This document shows positions 9,778 to 20,968 of a stretch of 39,488 nucleotides of DNA, piece after piece. The translations under genes and the position numbers were made by a program. The notes below the pieces were generated by a model. The model was not told where the DNA came from. It did not search any database and saw only the letters and a program-made list of their open reading frames with translations. Every line of letters starts with the position of its first letter. The first letter of the stretch is position 1. The stretch is taken from assembly GCA_943704525.1 (NCBI GenBank), contig CALSCQ010000272.1, positions 1 through 39,488 on the forward strand. Reading direction: 5' to 3'. Source of the stretch: Pigoraptor vietnamica. Its lineage: Eukaryota > Opisthokonta > Filasterea.

Positions 9778-12349
9778 CGCATACACTTTTATACGCACAC
9801 GCACACACGCGCACACACACAACGTCAAGACACTGTACCTCGGTCTGATTTTCGCGCAGAATTGCACCGCATCCCGCGGAGCACTCCACTGCTACGCATC
9901 CGCGCCTGCGCTCACACTCTCCCACTGACACACAGTTTGCGCGCATCGCGACTTCGCACGTGGCGGCGTCCACGATGGCCTGCGCGAGCGAAGCGGCTGC
10001 CTCCGCACACACGCCATCCGCCGTCGCTCGCCGCGCTTGCGTGCGCCCCCTGTTCCCGCACGTGTGGCGACGGGACGACGCGTCCACGCACACGGCCTTG
10101 GGGATGGAGCCGCGAGGGCACCCGAGGCGCTCTGCTACCTGCGCACGTGCGTCGGCATCCACCAGCGCCATGAGTGGCTTTGCGGCCGGCGCTGTGTACG
10201 TCACGCGACACCCGCGCTCGCGCAGAAGAGCGAGTGACTGACGGTCGACGGCGGCCGCGTGCAGTCCACGCATGCGCAGCTCCTGCACAAACGGCAGCGC
10301 AACGCACGCGGTGAGAAACGCTTGGTTGGAAGTGAATTAACTGGTGCGTTGCGTGTGCAAGCGACTTTGCTGACGAAGTGCGGCCTAGATAACAAAGTGA
10401 CCGACCCCATCCCCGCACTCCAGATTAACAGCTTCGGCGGGTGGCCTACCACACACGCCGCTTATCAATGGCCCACTCACCCTCAGACTTCCCATGTTCT
10501 GCGCAATCGCCCGCAGGCCAATCGGTCCAATTCGCACGCACAGCGCGACGTTCAGCGACTCCATGGAGGGACAGTGCGCGGCAATTGCGGCGGCGGAGGC
10601 GTCCGTCAGACGGTGCGCGTGCGGAACCCACAGGCGCACGAGGTTGGGACACCTGCAGAGAATGAGGACGATAGCGGTGAGTGGATGTCAATGTCCGCCC
10701 ACACTCGCACTGTCAAGGGCACCGGTGTCGCCTGCCACTATACCTCACCTCTCCACGAGCGACCTTATGCCGTCGTCTGCGTGCACAGCAATCGCACGTG
10801 TAAGTGCACCATGACAGTACAGTGGCATGGGATTCACGCGCAGAAACCGCCTCCGAGCGCACGCACGTGACCCACTAACCCACGACGCACCTGTAATCCC
10901 GTTTCCGCTGTGCAGCGACAGCGACCGCAGCCCCGCGCCCAGCGCACACGCAATCGCCTTGAGACCGCCGTCGGTCAGCTCGCACGGGCTGCCAATGTCG
11001 AGCGTTTCGAGCGGTGCGCGCGCATCTCTTTCCGTTCCCTCGTCGCCCTCCTCGTTGCCCGCCCGCGCCCCCGCGCACGGTATCCACTGGGCAATGTCAG
11101 CCTCTCCCAACATTGACGGTCGCACGTTCTCAATTGCGAGCGTCGTGAGGGCGCGGCACGACCGAAGAATGCGCGCGAGCGGGTGCCACCGAGCCGCGGG
11201 CGGCCATGCGGCGAACGAGACGTCCCGTAGTGCAAGGACGCGAAGGCTCCCAATGCGGGCGATGGCGTCGGGCGTGCGAAAGTGCGAGCGGTGGACCTCG
11301 AGCACGGTGAGTGTGTCTGCGCGCAGCTTGCTGAGGAAGTCGTCCTGTATGTAGCTGATGGACAGCCGGCGGAGCGAGGGGAAGCGCGACCACTGCCATA
11401 GATCTGCGAACAACGGTGGGTCACGTGCGATTAGAGTCACTGAGCACGTGGACACTTGTGCGAGAAAGTAGACGCTCTCCGTCTCCCTCGCGATGCACGT
11501 TGACCGACAGTTACCGTTAATGTACGTCGTGTCGTGCAACAGCGCCTCTGCGACCGTCGGCGCGAACGAGGGGCGCGCGGGCACGAGCGGATACGCCGCG
11601 TGAGACAGGTCGACCGACTCGACCTTGGGCAGACGACAGAGGGCGCGGTACGACGAACCGCTGACGTCGCAGCCGCGCATCGCCACACGCGTGAGGGAGT
11701 CGCCGCAGGCATCCACGAGCGCCGAGATGCCCTCACTCGTGAGAAGATTGCAACCTGTGCGGTCGCGTGGGGTTTGCTCAGTTTGTGTGTCTTCGTAGCG
11801 CTGCGGTATAAGGTGTACATGGTGATGGAGTGTGTGCGTACGCGCGTGTGGTGACCGGTCAAGGCGTTGCGAAAGTGCGCGCGGCATTGTTTGCGGCACA
11901 CGATGGACGTTACGACGCAATGCACTTGCCTGACAGGTCGATGCTTAGGGGCTGCAAGTGGCGCGCGACGAAGAAGAGATGGTCGTCGGTGGTGCGTTGG
12001 CGCTCGTCGGAGAAGTCAAGGGCCTTGCGCCTGCGTATGGTGCGCGGATGTGTTCATGCATTGTGTGAGTGCGCTGCATCTCATTCGAAGGGTGGCGACT
12101 GGCGGATTGCCGCGCCATGTCTCACCGGCGCAGTACGTCGACACCGAGCAGTCGCCACACGCGGCACACGCACGCCGCAGCGATGAGATCCGCCGTAGGA
12201 AGGTGTTGCAGAATGCACGCGACTATCTCCGGAGGGAGGTCACCAATGCATGCGAGCGCCATTCGCAGTCGCGCCCCTTCGTTCCCGTTGGCAGCAGCCG
12301 CAGGCGGCGAGAAGGCGACAGAGGCCGACATCGCGGTCGTCATCGACAT
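9067..12349 (-). CDS. F-box, LRR and TRAF-type zinc-finger protein
   Basis: A likely SCF ubiquitin-ligase substrate receptor. Exons: 12349-12126, 12030-11930, 11754-11515, 11403-10891, 10776-10749, 10652-10481, 10282-9839, 9690-9067; 781 codons plus stop, all phases consistent. Domains in order: F-box at about 34-70 (LPPEIVACILQHLPTADL, then CVCRVW); leucine-rich repeats of the AMN1/FBXL type at about 100-425 (for example LRRLSIS, LTDGGLKAIA, ITDDGIRSLVERCPNLVRL, LTDASAAAIAAHCPSMESL); then Cys/His-rich TRAF/SIAH-like fingers at about 545-640 (ECSAGCGAIL, CPLAQYGCNARL, HLDNCPRYRVRC, CPLWRFGCDRPW). Exon 5 is only 28 nt and completes one LRR. Intron 2 has a strong GC donor, CAG|GCAAGT. The first in-frame ATG is at 12349. 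Substrate unknown. Confidence 0.82.
9727..9777. repeat. (AC)n microsatellite in F-box gene intron 7
   Basis: About 25 AC units, with (GT)n on the sense strand of the F-box gene. Confidence 0.95.
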
Positions 12350-12973
12350 CGTGGTTGTTGGCAACGGTGGACTTGCGAGGGTGATGTTCGTTGAGCTGAA
12401 TTTGAATACTCTTAGTCCACATAAGTCTCGTTGAGCCACTCAAGGGGCGGCCGGAGTGCCTCCGAACCGTGTCGCAGTTTCCAGTGAGAGCCGGCGGATG
12501 CAGTGGTTCGCTATTCATGAAACACCCAGCGCAGCGCACAAAGCGCACATTGCGTTGTCGTCAGCGCACGCGTCGATGCAGCAGGATAGGCGGGGGTGGC
12601 CGGTGTGAGAGAGCGCTGTCGGTCACGCGGGAGAGACAAAAGGGAGGAAGATTGGCATGTACTATGCACGGAACGCCGATGCCGATTGGCTGCCGGTTAC
12701 CCGGACGCATACGGACAACCAATGGCGCGCGAGATCCGCCATCTTTCCAGTAACAACGACAGTTGGCTGACGTTGCGGTGCGCATCACTCGCACTGCGAC
12801 GCCCTGCGCTTATGAGGGCAATAGGAGGTCTCGAGAGGCGAAACAAGCCAAAATATTAGCCACAAAAATTAAACCGCGTCCCTTCCAAAAAAGATTTCAT
12901 TTTTTAACGACACGACAGAGCAATCGAAACGCAGCAGCGATAACACGCACGCGCACGCCACGCAAAGCGCCCG
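12350..12973. other. Intergenic, GPN1 3' end to F-box gene 5' end
   Basis: 624 bp. It should hold the F-box gene promoter and the GPN1 3' flank (both minus strand). An A/T-rich patch at about 12850-12910 lies just beyond the GPN1 stop and may hold processing signals. No gene recognised. Confidence 0.4.
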
Positions 12974-14849
12974 TCATTGGAGATTCAACTGTCGATTGAG
13001 GTACGCATTGAAGGAGGCGAGCTCGAGGGCCTCGTCTCCCGCTTCCTCGGCATCGCCTTCTCCGTACTCCCCCTCTTCATCTTCTTCTTCAAAGTCCCCT
13101 TCCTCCTCCTCCTCCTCTTCGCTCTCGGCATCCTTCTCAGCCTCCGCACGACCGTCCATCGCCACGCGCCCACCGTGCTGTGCATAGTCACTTTGCAACC
13201 GGCGAAGCTGCTCTTCTCGCTCTTTCGCGAGGCGGGTGTCACGGTCCGCCTTCAGCCGCTCGAGCTCCGGCTTGTAGTCTCGCGCGTACTCTGCCGCGGC
13301 CTCATCCACTGCGGCAAAAAACTCGTCCATGCCATCGCCCGACACGGCCGACACGCCGACGGTGCGCAGGTTGGCGTAGAATTCGTCGAGAACGAGGGAC
13401 ATGGAGCGCACGAGACTGCCCATGTAGCTGGTCTCGGTCGCAACGGCCTCCTGCAAATTGTAGTGTCACGCAATGAGATTGCTATGCGAAAACTCCGTAC
13501 AAGCGCACTGTTGTCTTCAATGTGAGTGCCGCCGTGTGCGAGAGTGAGTATAGAGTCTCTGTGCGCGAGAGTGAGTATAGAGTCTCTGTGTGCGAGAGTG
13601 AGTATAGAGTCTCTGTGCGCGAGAGTGAGTATAGAGTCTCTGTGTGTGCGAGAGTGAGTATAGAGTCTCTGTGCGAGAGTATAGAGTCTCTGTGTGCGAG
13701 AGTGAGTATAGAGTCTCTGTGCGCGAGAGTGAGTATAGAGTCTCTGTGTACGAGAGTGAGTATAGAGTCTCTGTGTGCGAGAGTGAGTATAGAGTCTCTG
13801 TGTGCGAGAGTGAGTATAGAGTCTCTGTGTGCGAGAGTGAGTAGAGTGAGTATAGAGTCTCTGTGTGCGAGAGTGAGTATAGAGTCTCTGTGGAAGAGTG
13901 AGTATAGAGTCTCCGTGTGAGAGTGAATAGAGCCTCCGTGCGAGAGCGAATAGAGTCTCCGTGCGAGAGTGATTGTATATGCTTGCGTGCATACAAAGCG
14001 AGACAAGTACCTGAAATGCCTCCCAGTCGGACATCCACTCCTTTGCAAACTCGTGCGAAACGACGTCCGTCTGACGCAAGCAAAGCACGCGTTAGTGCAA
14101 GACAACTCACAGCGCGTGCGATGACACTCAAGCACATGCAATAGGCAGAATCAGAGCCAACACATAACACGCGTGTGAACGCGCACGGTGGAGAGTCTGT
14201 CAGTGTGGGGTACCCGTACGATTACGTCCTCCAACATGCGCATACACACACCGCAACCCGCAAGGGGCAGCGGGTACGATCACACCCAAGCACATGAATC
14301 ATGGCCCAACAATAACACGCGTGTGAACGCGCACGGAGAGTACGATTACGCCTTCACATGCGAATACGCACACCCACACACTCCGCAGACAACGCGACAA
14401 AGACACGCGCCGCACGCACACCTTGTTGAACGCAATGACGAAGGGGAGGCGCGTCTTGTACAGAATGGAGCAGCAGTACAGCATGTTCGACATGAACGTG
14501 ACGGGGCTCGTGCAGCGCGGCGTGTCGACGACATACACGACGACCGCGGGGAACGACGCCGCGAGTGCCTCCGTGACAATCGCACCGCTGGCAGACCACG
14601 TGAATATCTCAATCTGCCCCGGGGTGTCGACGAGGACATAGTCGTGCTCTGGGGCACGCTTCTCGAGGAATGATAGCACCTGTGGACATTGGCGAACAAG
14701 GGGACGAGGAACGCGGATGCGTGAGCACGCGACGGATGGACGTGGAAGGTCGAGGTAGAAGCGAGATGCCGGATGACAACACGCAGTTTGGACAACATGG
14801 CGCAAAGACACATGGACTGATACCACACATGCACATGCACGCACGCTCG

Positions 14850-14889
<40 letters not shown>

Positions 14890-15571
14890 AAAAAAACACA
14901 CACACACACAAACACAAACACACTCACTCACTCACTAACTCACTCGGTAACAAACACACGCACACGCGCGCGCACCTGGTCAAAGCGCGTCGTGAACAGG
15001 TTGAGGGCGGTGAGGATGCCTCCGTTGGGTCCCAAATTGTACTGCTTCATGATTTCCTTGTAATTGACAGTGTCGCGAATGTCAATGTTCGCGGCATAAG
15101 GGAGCTTGCGCACGGCCGGGTCGAGATTCAGCACGTAACATGGCCGCTTGTGCTGGTGAAGGTGCGCGTTGAGGCGCTGAAGAAGGGGCGCGTGAGAGAT
15201 ATGAGGCAACGAAGGAGTCCCTTTCTGCTCCACAGCCCACTGCTGCGCACACGGCGAACACAATACAAACATTGACCACGCAAACGAATGGACGCGCACT
15301 GGCAAGCACACAGAGAGACACAGACACCGGGTTAACACAACACACAGACCGACACACACACGCGCGCGCGCAGTACACACTCGATGAGCACGCAGCACGC
15401 ACGTTAACAAACCTGCATCAGCGTCGTCTTGCCCGCACCGGCCATCCCTATCACAATCAGCACCGGCGGCTTCTTCTCAGCACGTGCGTCGCCCGCAGAC
15501 GCCTCCGAAGGCACGCCATTCGCAGCGGCGACCGGAGATGCGCCGGTCGGAGCGGCCGACGGTGTCGACAT
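12974..15571 (-). CDS. GPN1: GPN-loop GTPase 1 (XAB1/Npa3 type)
   Basis: A cytosolic GTPase needed for assembly and nuclear import of RNA polymerase II. Exons: 15571-15413, 15176-14976, 14679-14422, 14070-14011, 13450-12974; 384 codons plus stop, all phase 0. G1 is GMAGAGKTT (about residue 42). The family-defining Gly-Pro-Asn loop is in YNLGPNGG. G3 is DTPGQIE. G4 is NKTD, split exactly between exons 3 and 4 (NK|TD). [14 protein letters not shown] and [13 protein letters not shown] are typical GPN1 segments. The C-terminus is strongly acidic (a run of Glu and Asp about residues 325-355) as in yeast and animal GPN1. The Ala-rich N-terminus before the GTPase is not conserved. Intron 4 carries a minisatellite described separately. 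Confidence 0.95.
13534..13975. repeat. 27-bp minisatellite in GPN1 intron 4
   Basis: About 14 copies of a 27-bp unit, on the plus strand GAGAGTGAGTATAGAGTCTC then TGTGTGC, with two decayed copies at the right end. Variation is mostly TGTGC versus CGC, with one short copy near 13670 and one interrupted copy near 13840. It lies wholly in the intron between GPN1 exons 4 and 5. On the sense strand each unit reads TACTCACTCTCGCACACAG. Confidence 0.95.
14847..14909. repeat. (AC)n-A12-(AC)n repeat in GPN1 intron 2
   Basis: An AC run, then a run of about 12 A, then more AC. On the GPN1 sense strand this is GT repeat, poly-T, GT repeat. Confidence 0.95.
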
Positions 15572-16686
15572 GGCACCCTCAGTGGTTGAGAGCGCTCCCG
15601 CGTGTGTGCATACGCCAATAATGGGACTCTTTGCGCGAAAGTGCCACTTAAGCCCACGCAAGGAAGAGCGGCGCCTGTGTGTCGAACGAACACCGGCGCA
15701 ATATTGGCGCGAGTGGTGACAACGGATTTCGTCGTCGGAACGGCACATGCGAAATCCTCGTGTCGTCATGTCACCTTCGGTCACGTGACCAATTCGAACT
15801 TTGTGTGTGTGTGTGTGTGTTTTCCCTTTCGTTGAGTCTTTTGCTCTGCTACATCAAGCGTCTTCGTTGCGACCGGCCCACACAACCTGCGCACAATCCT
15901 TGAGAGTGCAATGGGCACCCTGCGGTCGTCGGGCTTTGGCTCGCATTTCGGCGGAGGCGATTGTCGCCGTGGTTGTCCCTTACCTTACCTACCTCAGATC
16001 AACAATGTCACACAGTCGTTCGTCTCTCGGCGTTTTACCAATGCATTCTCTTCCAGCACTCAGCTTTCTTATGCATGCGGGCCGTGAGTGTACGGGAGCA
16101 TACAAAAAAACTACAACTGTACTGGACAACAATATAAACACTTTTTCCATGTCATCTACGCTTGCACGTGTTTCTGAACGGACGCCATGCACACAGCTCA
16201 CTTCGTGCGGCGGGTGTGTGTGCGTGAGAGCGAACTGCGTGTATTATGATTATACGACATGCGACAAAACGGACAGCCGAGCGAGGACCCTTCAGCATCT
16301 TTTCACAGCTACCTGCAGAGCACGAGCACTGTCAGCAACCGCAGACGCACAGTGAACGACGCACGGGGCAATAGGCGAGCCGTCAGGGGTTTTTGACAAT
16401 AGGTTGTAATCACAGCGATTCAGTAACACGGGAAAAAGTGGCACGTGGCCATCTTTTTGCATCATGCGGCTCAACAAAACTGCGGGAAATAAACCAAAAA
16501 AGGAGTGGGGAAAAAAGAGAATACACGCACCTTTGTTTCGTCTGGGTATCGAACACACGGCTTACGCAAATCAAACACAGTGGCACCATGCAGTGAATGG
16601 AAAAGCGATGCGCCTGAAAACTGTGTGGTAGCACGTGTTGCTCGAGCGAGATCTCGCATTTGTTACTTCCGTCGGCCATGTCACCC

Positions 16687-16774
<88 letters not shown>

Positions 16775-16890
16775 CGTATCGCCGACAGCGGCCTTATTTT
16801 CAACAAACACCTTCGTGTGCAAACTGCAGCGAGTAGGGAGCGCCAATAACCACTGCTGCCTGGGCCGGCTGTTTGGCTTTGCCAGTGGGA
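15572..16890. promoter_or_regulatory. Divergent region, GPN1 and alpha-galactosidase
   Basis: 1319 bp between divergent starts. Near GPN1 there is TTTGCGCGAAA at 15630-15640, which has the form of an E2F site, overlapping GTGCCACTT at 15641-15649. The inverse, AAGTGGCAC, occurs at 16436-16444. A nearly palindromic GCGCAATATTGGCGC lies near 15700. A long AC/AT microsatellite sits at 16689-16773, before the alpha-galactosidase start. No gene recognised. All regulatory roles are inferred from sequence form. Confidence 0.35.
16689..16773. repeat. (AC)n microsatellite upstream of alpha-galactosidase
   Basis: About 42 AC units with one AT interruption, ending about 118 bp before the alpha-galactosidase ATG. 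It is one of the few long AC repeats outside an intron, unless a 5' UTR intron exists. Confidence 0.95.
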
Positions 16891-18898
16891 ATGGGGCGCA
16901 TGTCCGCGTTTCTTGCGGTGGTCGCGTTGCTTGCGGCCAGTGCTCATGGGTACAACAACGGTGTTGCGCTGACGCCCCCAATGGGATGGAGCAGCTGGAA
17001 TACGTTCGCATGCAACGTCTCCGAGTCGCTCATGTGAGAGAGAGTGTGTGTGTTTGTATGTGCGCGTGTGTGTGTGTGTGTGCGTACCTGTGTGTGTGTG
17101 TCCTGTGTGTGTATGTGTGTGTGCGTACCTGTGTGTGTGTGTGCGTACCTGTGTACATGCTTGCGTGCGTGTTCGTCTGATCTGCGCTCTGTAACGTCCT
17201 GTGTGCTACAGAAAGGAGGTTGCGGATACGATGGTTAAGAACGGAATGCGCGACGCCGGTTACGTCTACGTCAACATTGACGTGAGTTCTGCGTAGTTGT
17301 GTACTGTTGATTGGCGCGTCGCCGCATGTGCATGCGAGTGCACGTATGTGTGATCATGCGGGGTGTGTCTGCATATGTTGTTGTGTTTGAGTGCGCGCGT
17401 GTGTGGCTGTGTGCGCGTGTGTCTTGTCTATGTGTGTGCGTGTGTGTCTGAGTATCACCAATGCAACCCCCAGGACTGCTGGATGCGCTGCACCAACCGC
17501 TCCTCCGACACCTGCCACTCGCCCGAGGACGGCCGCGATGACCAGGGGCGCCTTGTCGCCGACCCCGTTCGCTTTCCCTCCGGCATGCGAGCTCTCGGCG
17601 ACTACATTCACTTGCTCGGCATGAAGTTTGGCCTGTACACTGCGAGTGGCAAGACGACGTGCAGCTCGTTCGCGGGCAGCTGGGGCAACGAGAAGGTGGA
17701 CGCGCAGACGTTTGCCGATTGGGGTGTGGACTTCCTCAAGCTCGACTGCTGCTCGTCCACGAAGGAGATGAAGGACGTGGCGTACCCGGCGATGAGCGAC
17801 GCACTCAATGCCACGGGGCGTCCGATTGTTTACTCGTGCGACACGGACGAGCTGTTTGCGAATCCGCTGCTGGCGCTCGAGTCGGGGGAGCGGCCGTACG
17901 CGTGGGGTCCGTCCAAGTGCAACATGATTCGCACGTCGTGGGTGTTGCGCGCGCACGTGGCTTCTTGCATGCAAGTGTGTGCGCGCATGCGTGCGTATGC
18001 CTCGCGTATGCGCATGCGAGTGCGACTGCTGCTGTTCATTTCTCCGTGTGTGCGCCGTGTGTCCCCTTCTCTCTCTCCTAATCCACGACACCACCACCCC
18101 CACAGCGGCGACATTAAGGACGATTGGTTCCGCGTGATGCTCAATCTCGATCTCAACGACCGCTGGTGGGACCTGACGGAGATGGCGCAGTTTGCGCAGC
18201 CGGGCACGTGGAATGACCCGGACATGCTGGTGGTCGGGATGGGCGCGCTGTCGGCTGCAGAGTACCGCTCGCACTTTTTTCTTTGGGCGATAATGGCCGC
18301 GCCACTCGTCGCTGGAAACGACGTGCGCGCGATGAGCGCTGAGACGCTGGCGTTGCTCACTGCGCCAGAGGTCATTGCGGTCGACCAGGACCCGCTGGGC
18401 GTGCAGGTGCGTGCACGATAGAGATAGTTTATGTTTGTGTCTGCGTGCGTGTCTGTCTGTTTGCGTCTGTGTTTGACTGTGTGTCTGTGTGTCTGTGTGT
18501 GCGCGCCTGGGTGTGTGTCCGTGAGTGTCTGAATGAGTTGAGAAAACGATAGTGACAATTCGCAACCTTCTTCAGTTGCTTACCGAGTGCAATGCATGCA
18601 CACACTAATGCCTTATCATCCACCTTAGGGTCGTCGCATTCGCTTTGGACCGCTCGACGGCCACGAGGTGTGGTTCAAGCAACTCGCCGACGGTTCGCGT
18701 GCCGTCGTTCTCTTCAACCGAAGCCTGCTCAACAACGGCGAAATCTGCGTCAATTTTGCGGACATTGGGTTCGCGTCGGACGCCACGTGCGCAGTCCGCG
18801 ACATTTTCGCGAGGAAGGACTTGGGGCAGGCGAAGGGATCGTTTTGCGGCACGGGCATTGCCACGCGCGACTCGCTTATGGTGCGAATTACGTGCTGA
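16891..18898 (+). CDS. Alpha-galactosidase, GH27, secreted or lysosomal
   Basis: Hydrolyses terminal alpha-galactosides. Exons: 16891-17033, 17212-17281, 17474-17937, 18106-18406, 18629-18898; 415 codons plus stop. The ATG gives a signal peptide of about 20 residues ending SAHG, followed by the GH27 start NGVALTPPMGWSSWNTF. The nucleophile motif is FLKLDCC (Asp about 162) and the acid/base is the second Asp of TWNDPDML (about 265). GRPIVYSC, AAPLVAGNDVR and VIAVDQDPLGVQ are conserved GH27 segments. Exon 3 must end TC|GTGGGT so that the join reads RTSGDIKDDW; the more obvious TGG|GTG donor breaks the frame. The short C-terminal beta-sandwich ends VRITC. An alpha-N-acetylgalactosaminidase is the alternative within the family. 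Confidence 0.94.
17041..17160. repeat. GT-rich tract in alpha-galactosidase intron 1
   Basis: A GT alternation with a repeated GTGCGTACCTGTGTGTGTGT unit (three partial copies), on the sense strand, starting close to the donor. Confidence 0.9.
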
Positions 18899-19138
18899 GG
18901 TCACGCGCAGAAGTGCGAGTGCGCGCACTCGTCTGTGTGAAATCGTGTGTTGCGTGCGTGCGTGCGCCGCGTGCGTCGTCTTATAAACGAGACAACTGCC
19001 TCTGCTGTGTGTCGCGCCTCGCACTTTTTTCATCAGTTGTGGATTGGAAGTAACGTTACACGTACCGAACAAAACTGTTGAGACAAAAACCCGTTGAGCC
19101 AGTGAGCCTCCCAACAAGCGCCTCCCTCGCCGCAAACA

Positions 19139-20968
19139 ATGCTGACGCCGGAAGCGTACGCGGCCAGTACGCCCGCAGAGCGCGCACTCGCCCTCAAGTA
19201 CGAGGTGCTTCGCCGGCAGCAGAAGGTAACGACGCATGTGTCACGTGCGTGTCGTGCGCTTTTCGCTTTGTGTGTTCCTGAGACAAAACAGCGGTGGCGT
19301 CGCGTGTGCCACACAAGCCCGCGTGCATTCGCGTGCTCCTGTTGTCGTCGTATGGGTGTAATCCGCTGCAGAGCAACTGCGGTGCCCTTTGCCCAACATT
19401 AGTGTGCATCCCTTTCGTTGTGTGCGCGTTCTCATTGCATTTCTCCATCTTCCCTCTTCCTCTTTGTGTGTTTCGTCACTCTGCAGCTCGCTGAGAAGCG
19501 CAAAGAGAGCGGCGGTGCGTCGGAGGGCGCGCGTGGCACTGCGGCGCCCACCGAGGACGTGAATCAGGAACGCATTCGCAAGGCCCAAGAGGCCCTCGCA
19601 AAGGCGGTGCGTGTCAACGCGCGTCTCTGCGTCGCAAACACACGCGTGCACACACTGTCACATGGCTCGGTCACAACACGCACACGCTGTCGCACGCACG
19701 ATCACAACACGCGCGCATGGTCGCACGCACCGTCGCTGACAACACGAGAGAGTGCAAGTGCACGCGCACAACTGCACGTTGTATACGCTCCCGTCAAAGC
19801 TGCGCATGAACTCACGCACGCACCCACGCGCCTTTTTCACTCGTCTCTCCAGCAAAGGGAGCGACCCACGCCCGCACCGGAACCGCAGGTTAGTGCTTCG
19901 CTTTCGCACTGTTTGTCAGCTGCTGAATCGATGATTCCGTACGTTGTGAGTGCGGCGAATGCCTGCTTCCGCGCTTCGTCCCCAGACGATATTTTCTCAC
20001 GTATGTCTCTCTGCGCCGCAGTCGGAATCGCCTGCGCGGCCGACATCGAAGCGGCTGAGGGACGACAGCAGCGACGACGAGGGCGTGCAGGTCGCTTGGT
20101 GGGCTAAGGTGTGTGCGCGCGCGGACATTCGTGCGATTGCGGCAGCCATTCGAGGGGCTGCTGTTGTGGTGGCAGTCGGCAAGTGTGTCGGTGGCGATTG
20201 CACCCGTACTCCTCTCTCGCGTGCGTGCGGCGATGGCCTGTTGCAAGTGTTTTTCGTCGCGTGTTCTTTCTCATTCTTTGCGGTTGCTAGGTCAATGATC
20301 GCTCTCATGTGCACAAGGGATGCCTGTGTGACTCGTGTTTGTCTCCTGTTCCGCCGTGCAGAAGCAGCGTGGACCCGACCCCTCCGAACAGAACGACGCG
20401 CGTCTTTTCGTGTCGGGCGTCGGATCGCTTACGGAGGAGGAACTGCGGCGCGCCTTTTCAAAGCATGGGGACGTCGTCGGCATCCGTCACGTGACGGGAA
20501 GAGAGTGGGTGCTGCTTTCGGCGAAAACGCTTTAAACTGCGTGCGCTTTGCGACAACTGTCCAGGGCATGTACACATCATACTCCCCATGCTTCGCTCTC
20601 CTCGCACACGCAGCTCACTTTTGCCACAAGTGTCGTGCCATGCAATCACAACATATTGCTCACTCTCCTTTCATATGCGCAGCTTTGCGTTCGTCACCTT
20701 CGGTTCGGTGGCGTCCGCCGAAGCCGCCATTGCCGCGCTCAACAACAGCACCATCGAGGGCTTTATCGTTCGCGTTGACAAGGCACGGCCAGCGGCACCG
20801 CGCGGACCGCCCCAGTCGCAGCGGCTGTACAGCGGCGCGAGGGGCATTGACGACGGCCGCGCAACGCACCGCGCGGCAGACGCGGACGATCTGAACGCCG
20901 AGGAAGCGCTGCGGGAGGCGACGGCGGCGCGGAGGGACCGCCTTCAGCCGGACTCGATCAAGTGGTGA
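19139..20968 (+). CDS. NELFE: NELF-E-like RRM protein
   Basis: Probable subunit E of the negative elongation factor that holds RNA polymerase II paused near promoters. Exons: 19139-19225, 19487-19606, 19853-19888, 20022-20108, 20362-20504, 20683-20968; 252 codons plus stop. The N-terminus is a charged helix (ERALALKYEVLRRQQKLAEK) resembling the NELF-E N-terminal helix. A basic/acidic patch KRLRDDSSDDEG follows. One RRM spans about 122-195 with RNP2 RLFVSGV and RNP1 RDFAFVTF; LRRAFSKHGDV resembles the NELF-E LRGAFSPFG segment. RNP1 is created by the exon 5/6 join. The C-terminus is charged and ends DSIKW. The Arg-Asp repeat tract of animal NELF-E is absent. Exon 4 could also end at CAG|GTCGCT, removing seven residues. 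It could be another single-RRM protein; the RRM itself is certain. Confidence 0.65.

Noticed and set aside
13252-14170. Several long frames over the 27-bp array, and the array as a CRISPR or a repeat-protein gene
   Set aside because: The array has no unique spacers, the unit is open in all frames, and it sits between two well-supported GPN1 exons in an organism with spliceosomal introns.
16530-16620. tRNA-like TTCGATACCC on the minus strand
   Set aside because: The flanking bases do not form a T stem or an acceptor stem.
17931-17946. Alpha-galactosidase exon 3 ending at TGG|GTGTTG
   Set aside because: It breaks the frame into exon 4; TC|GTGGGT gives the conserved RTSGDI join.
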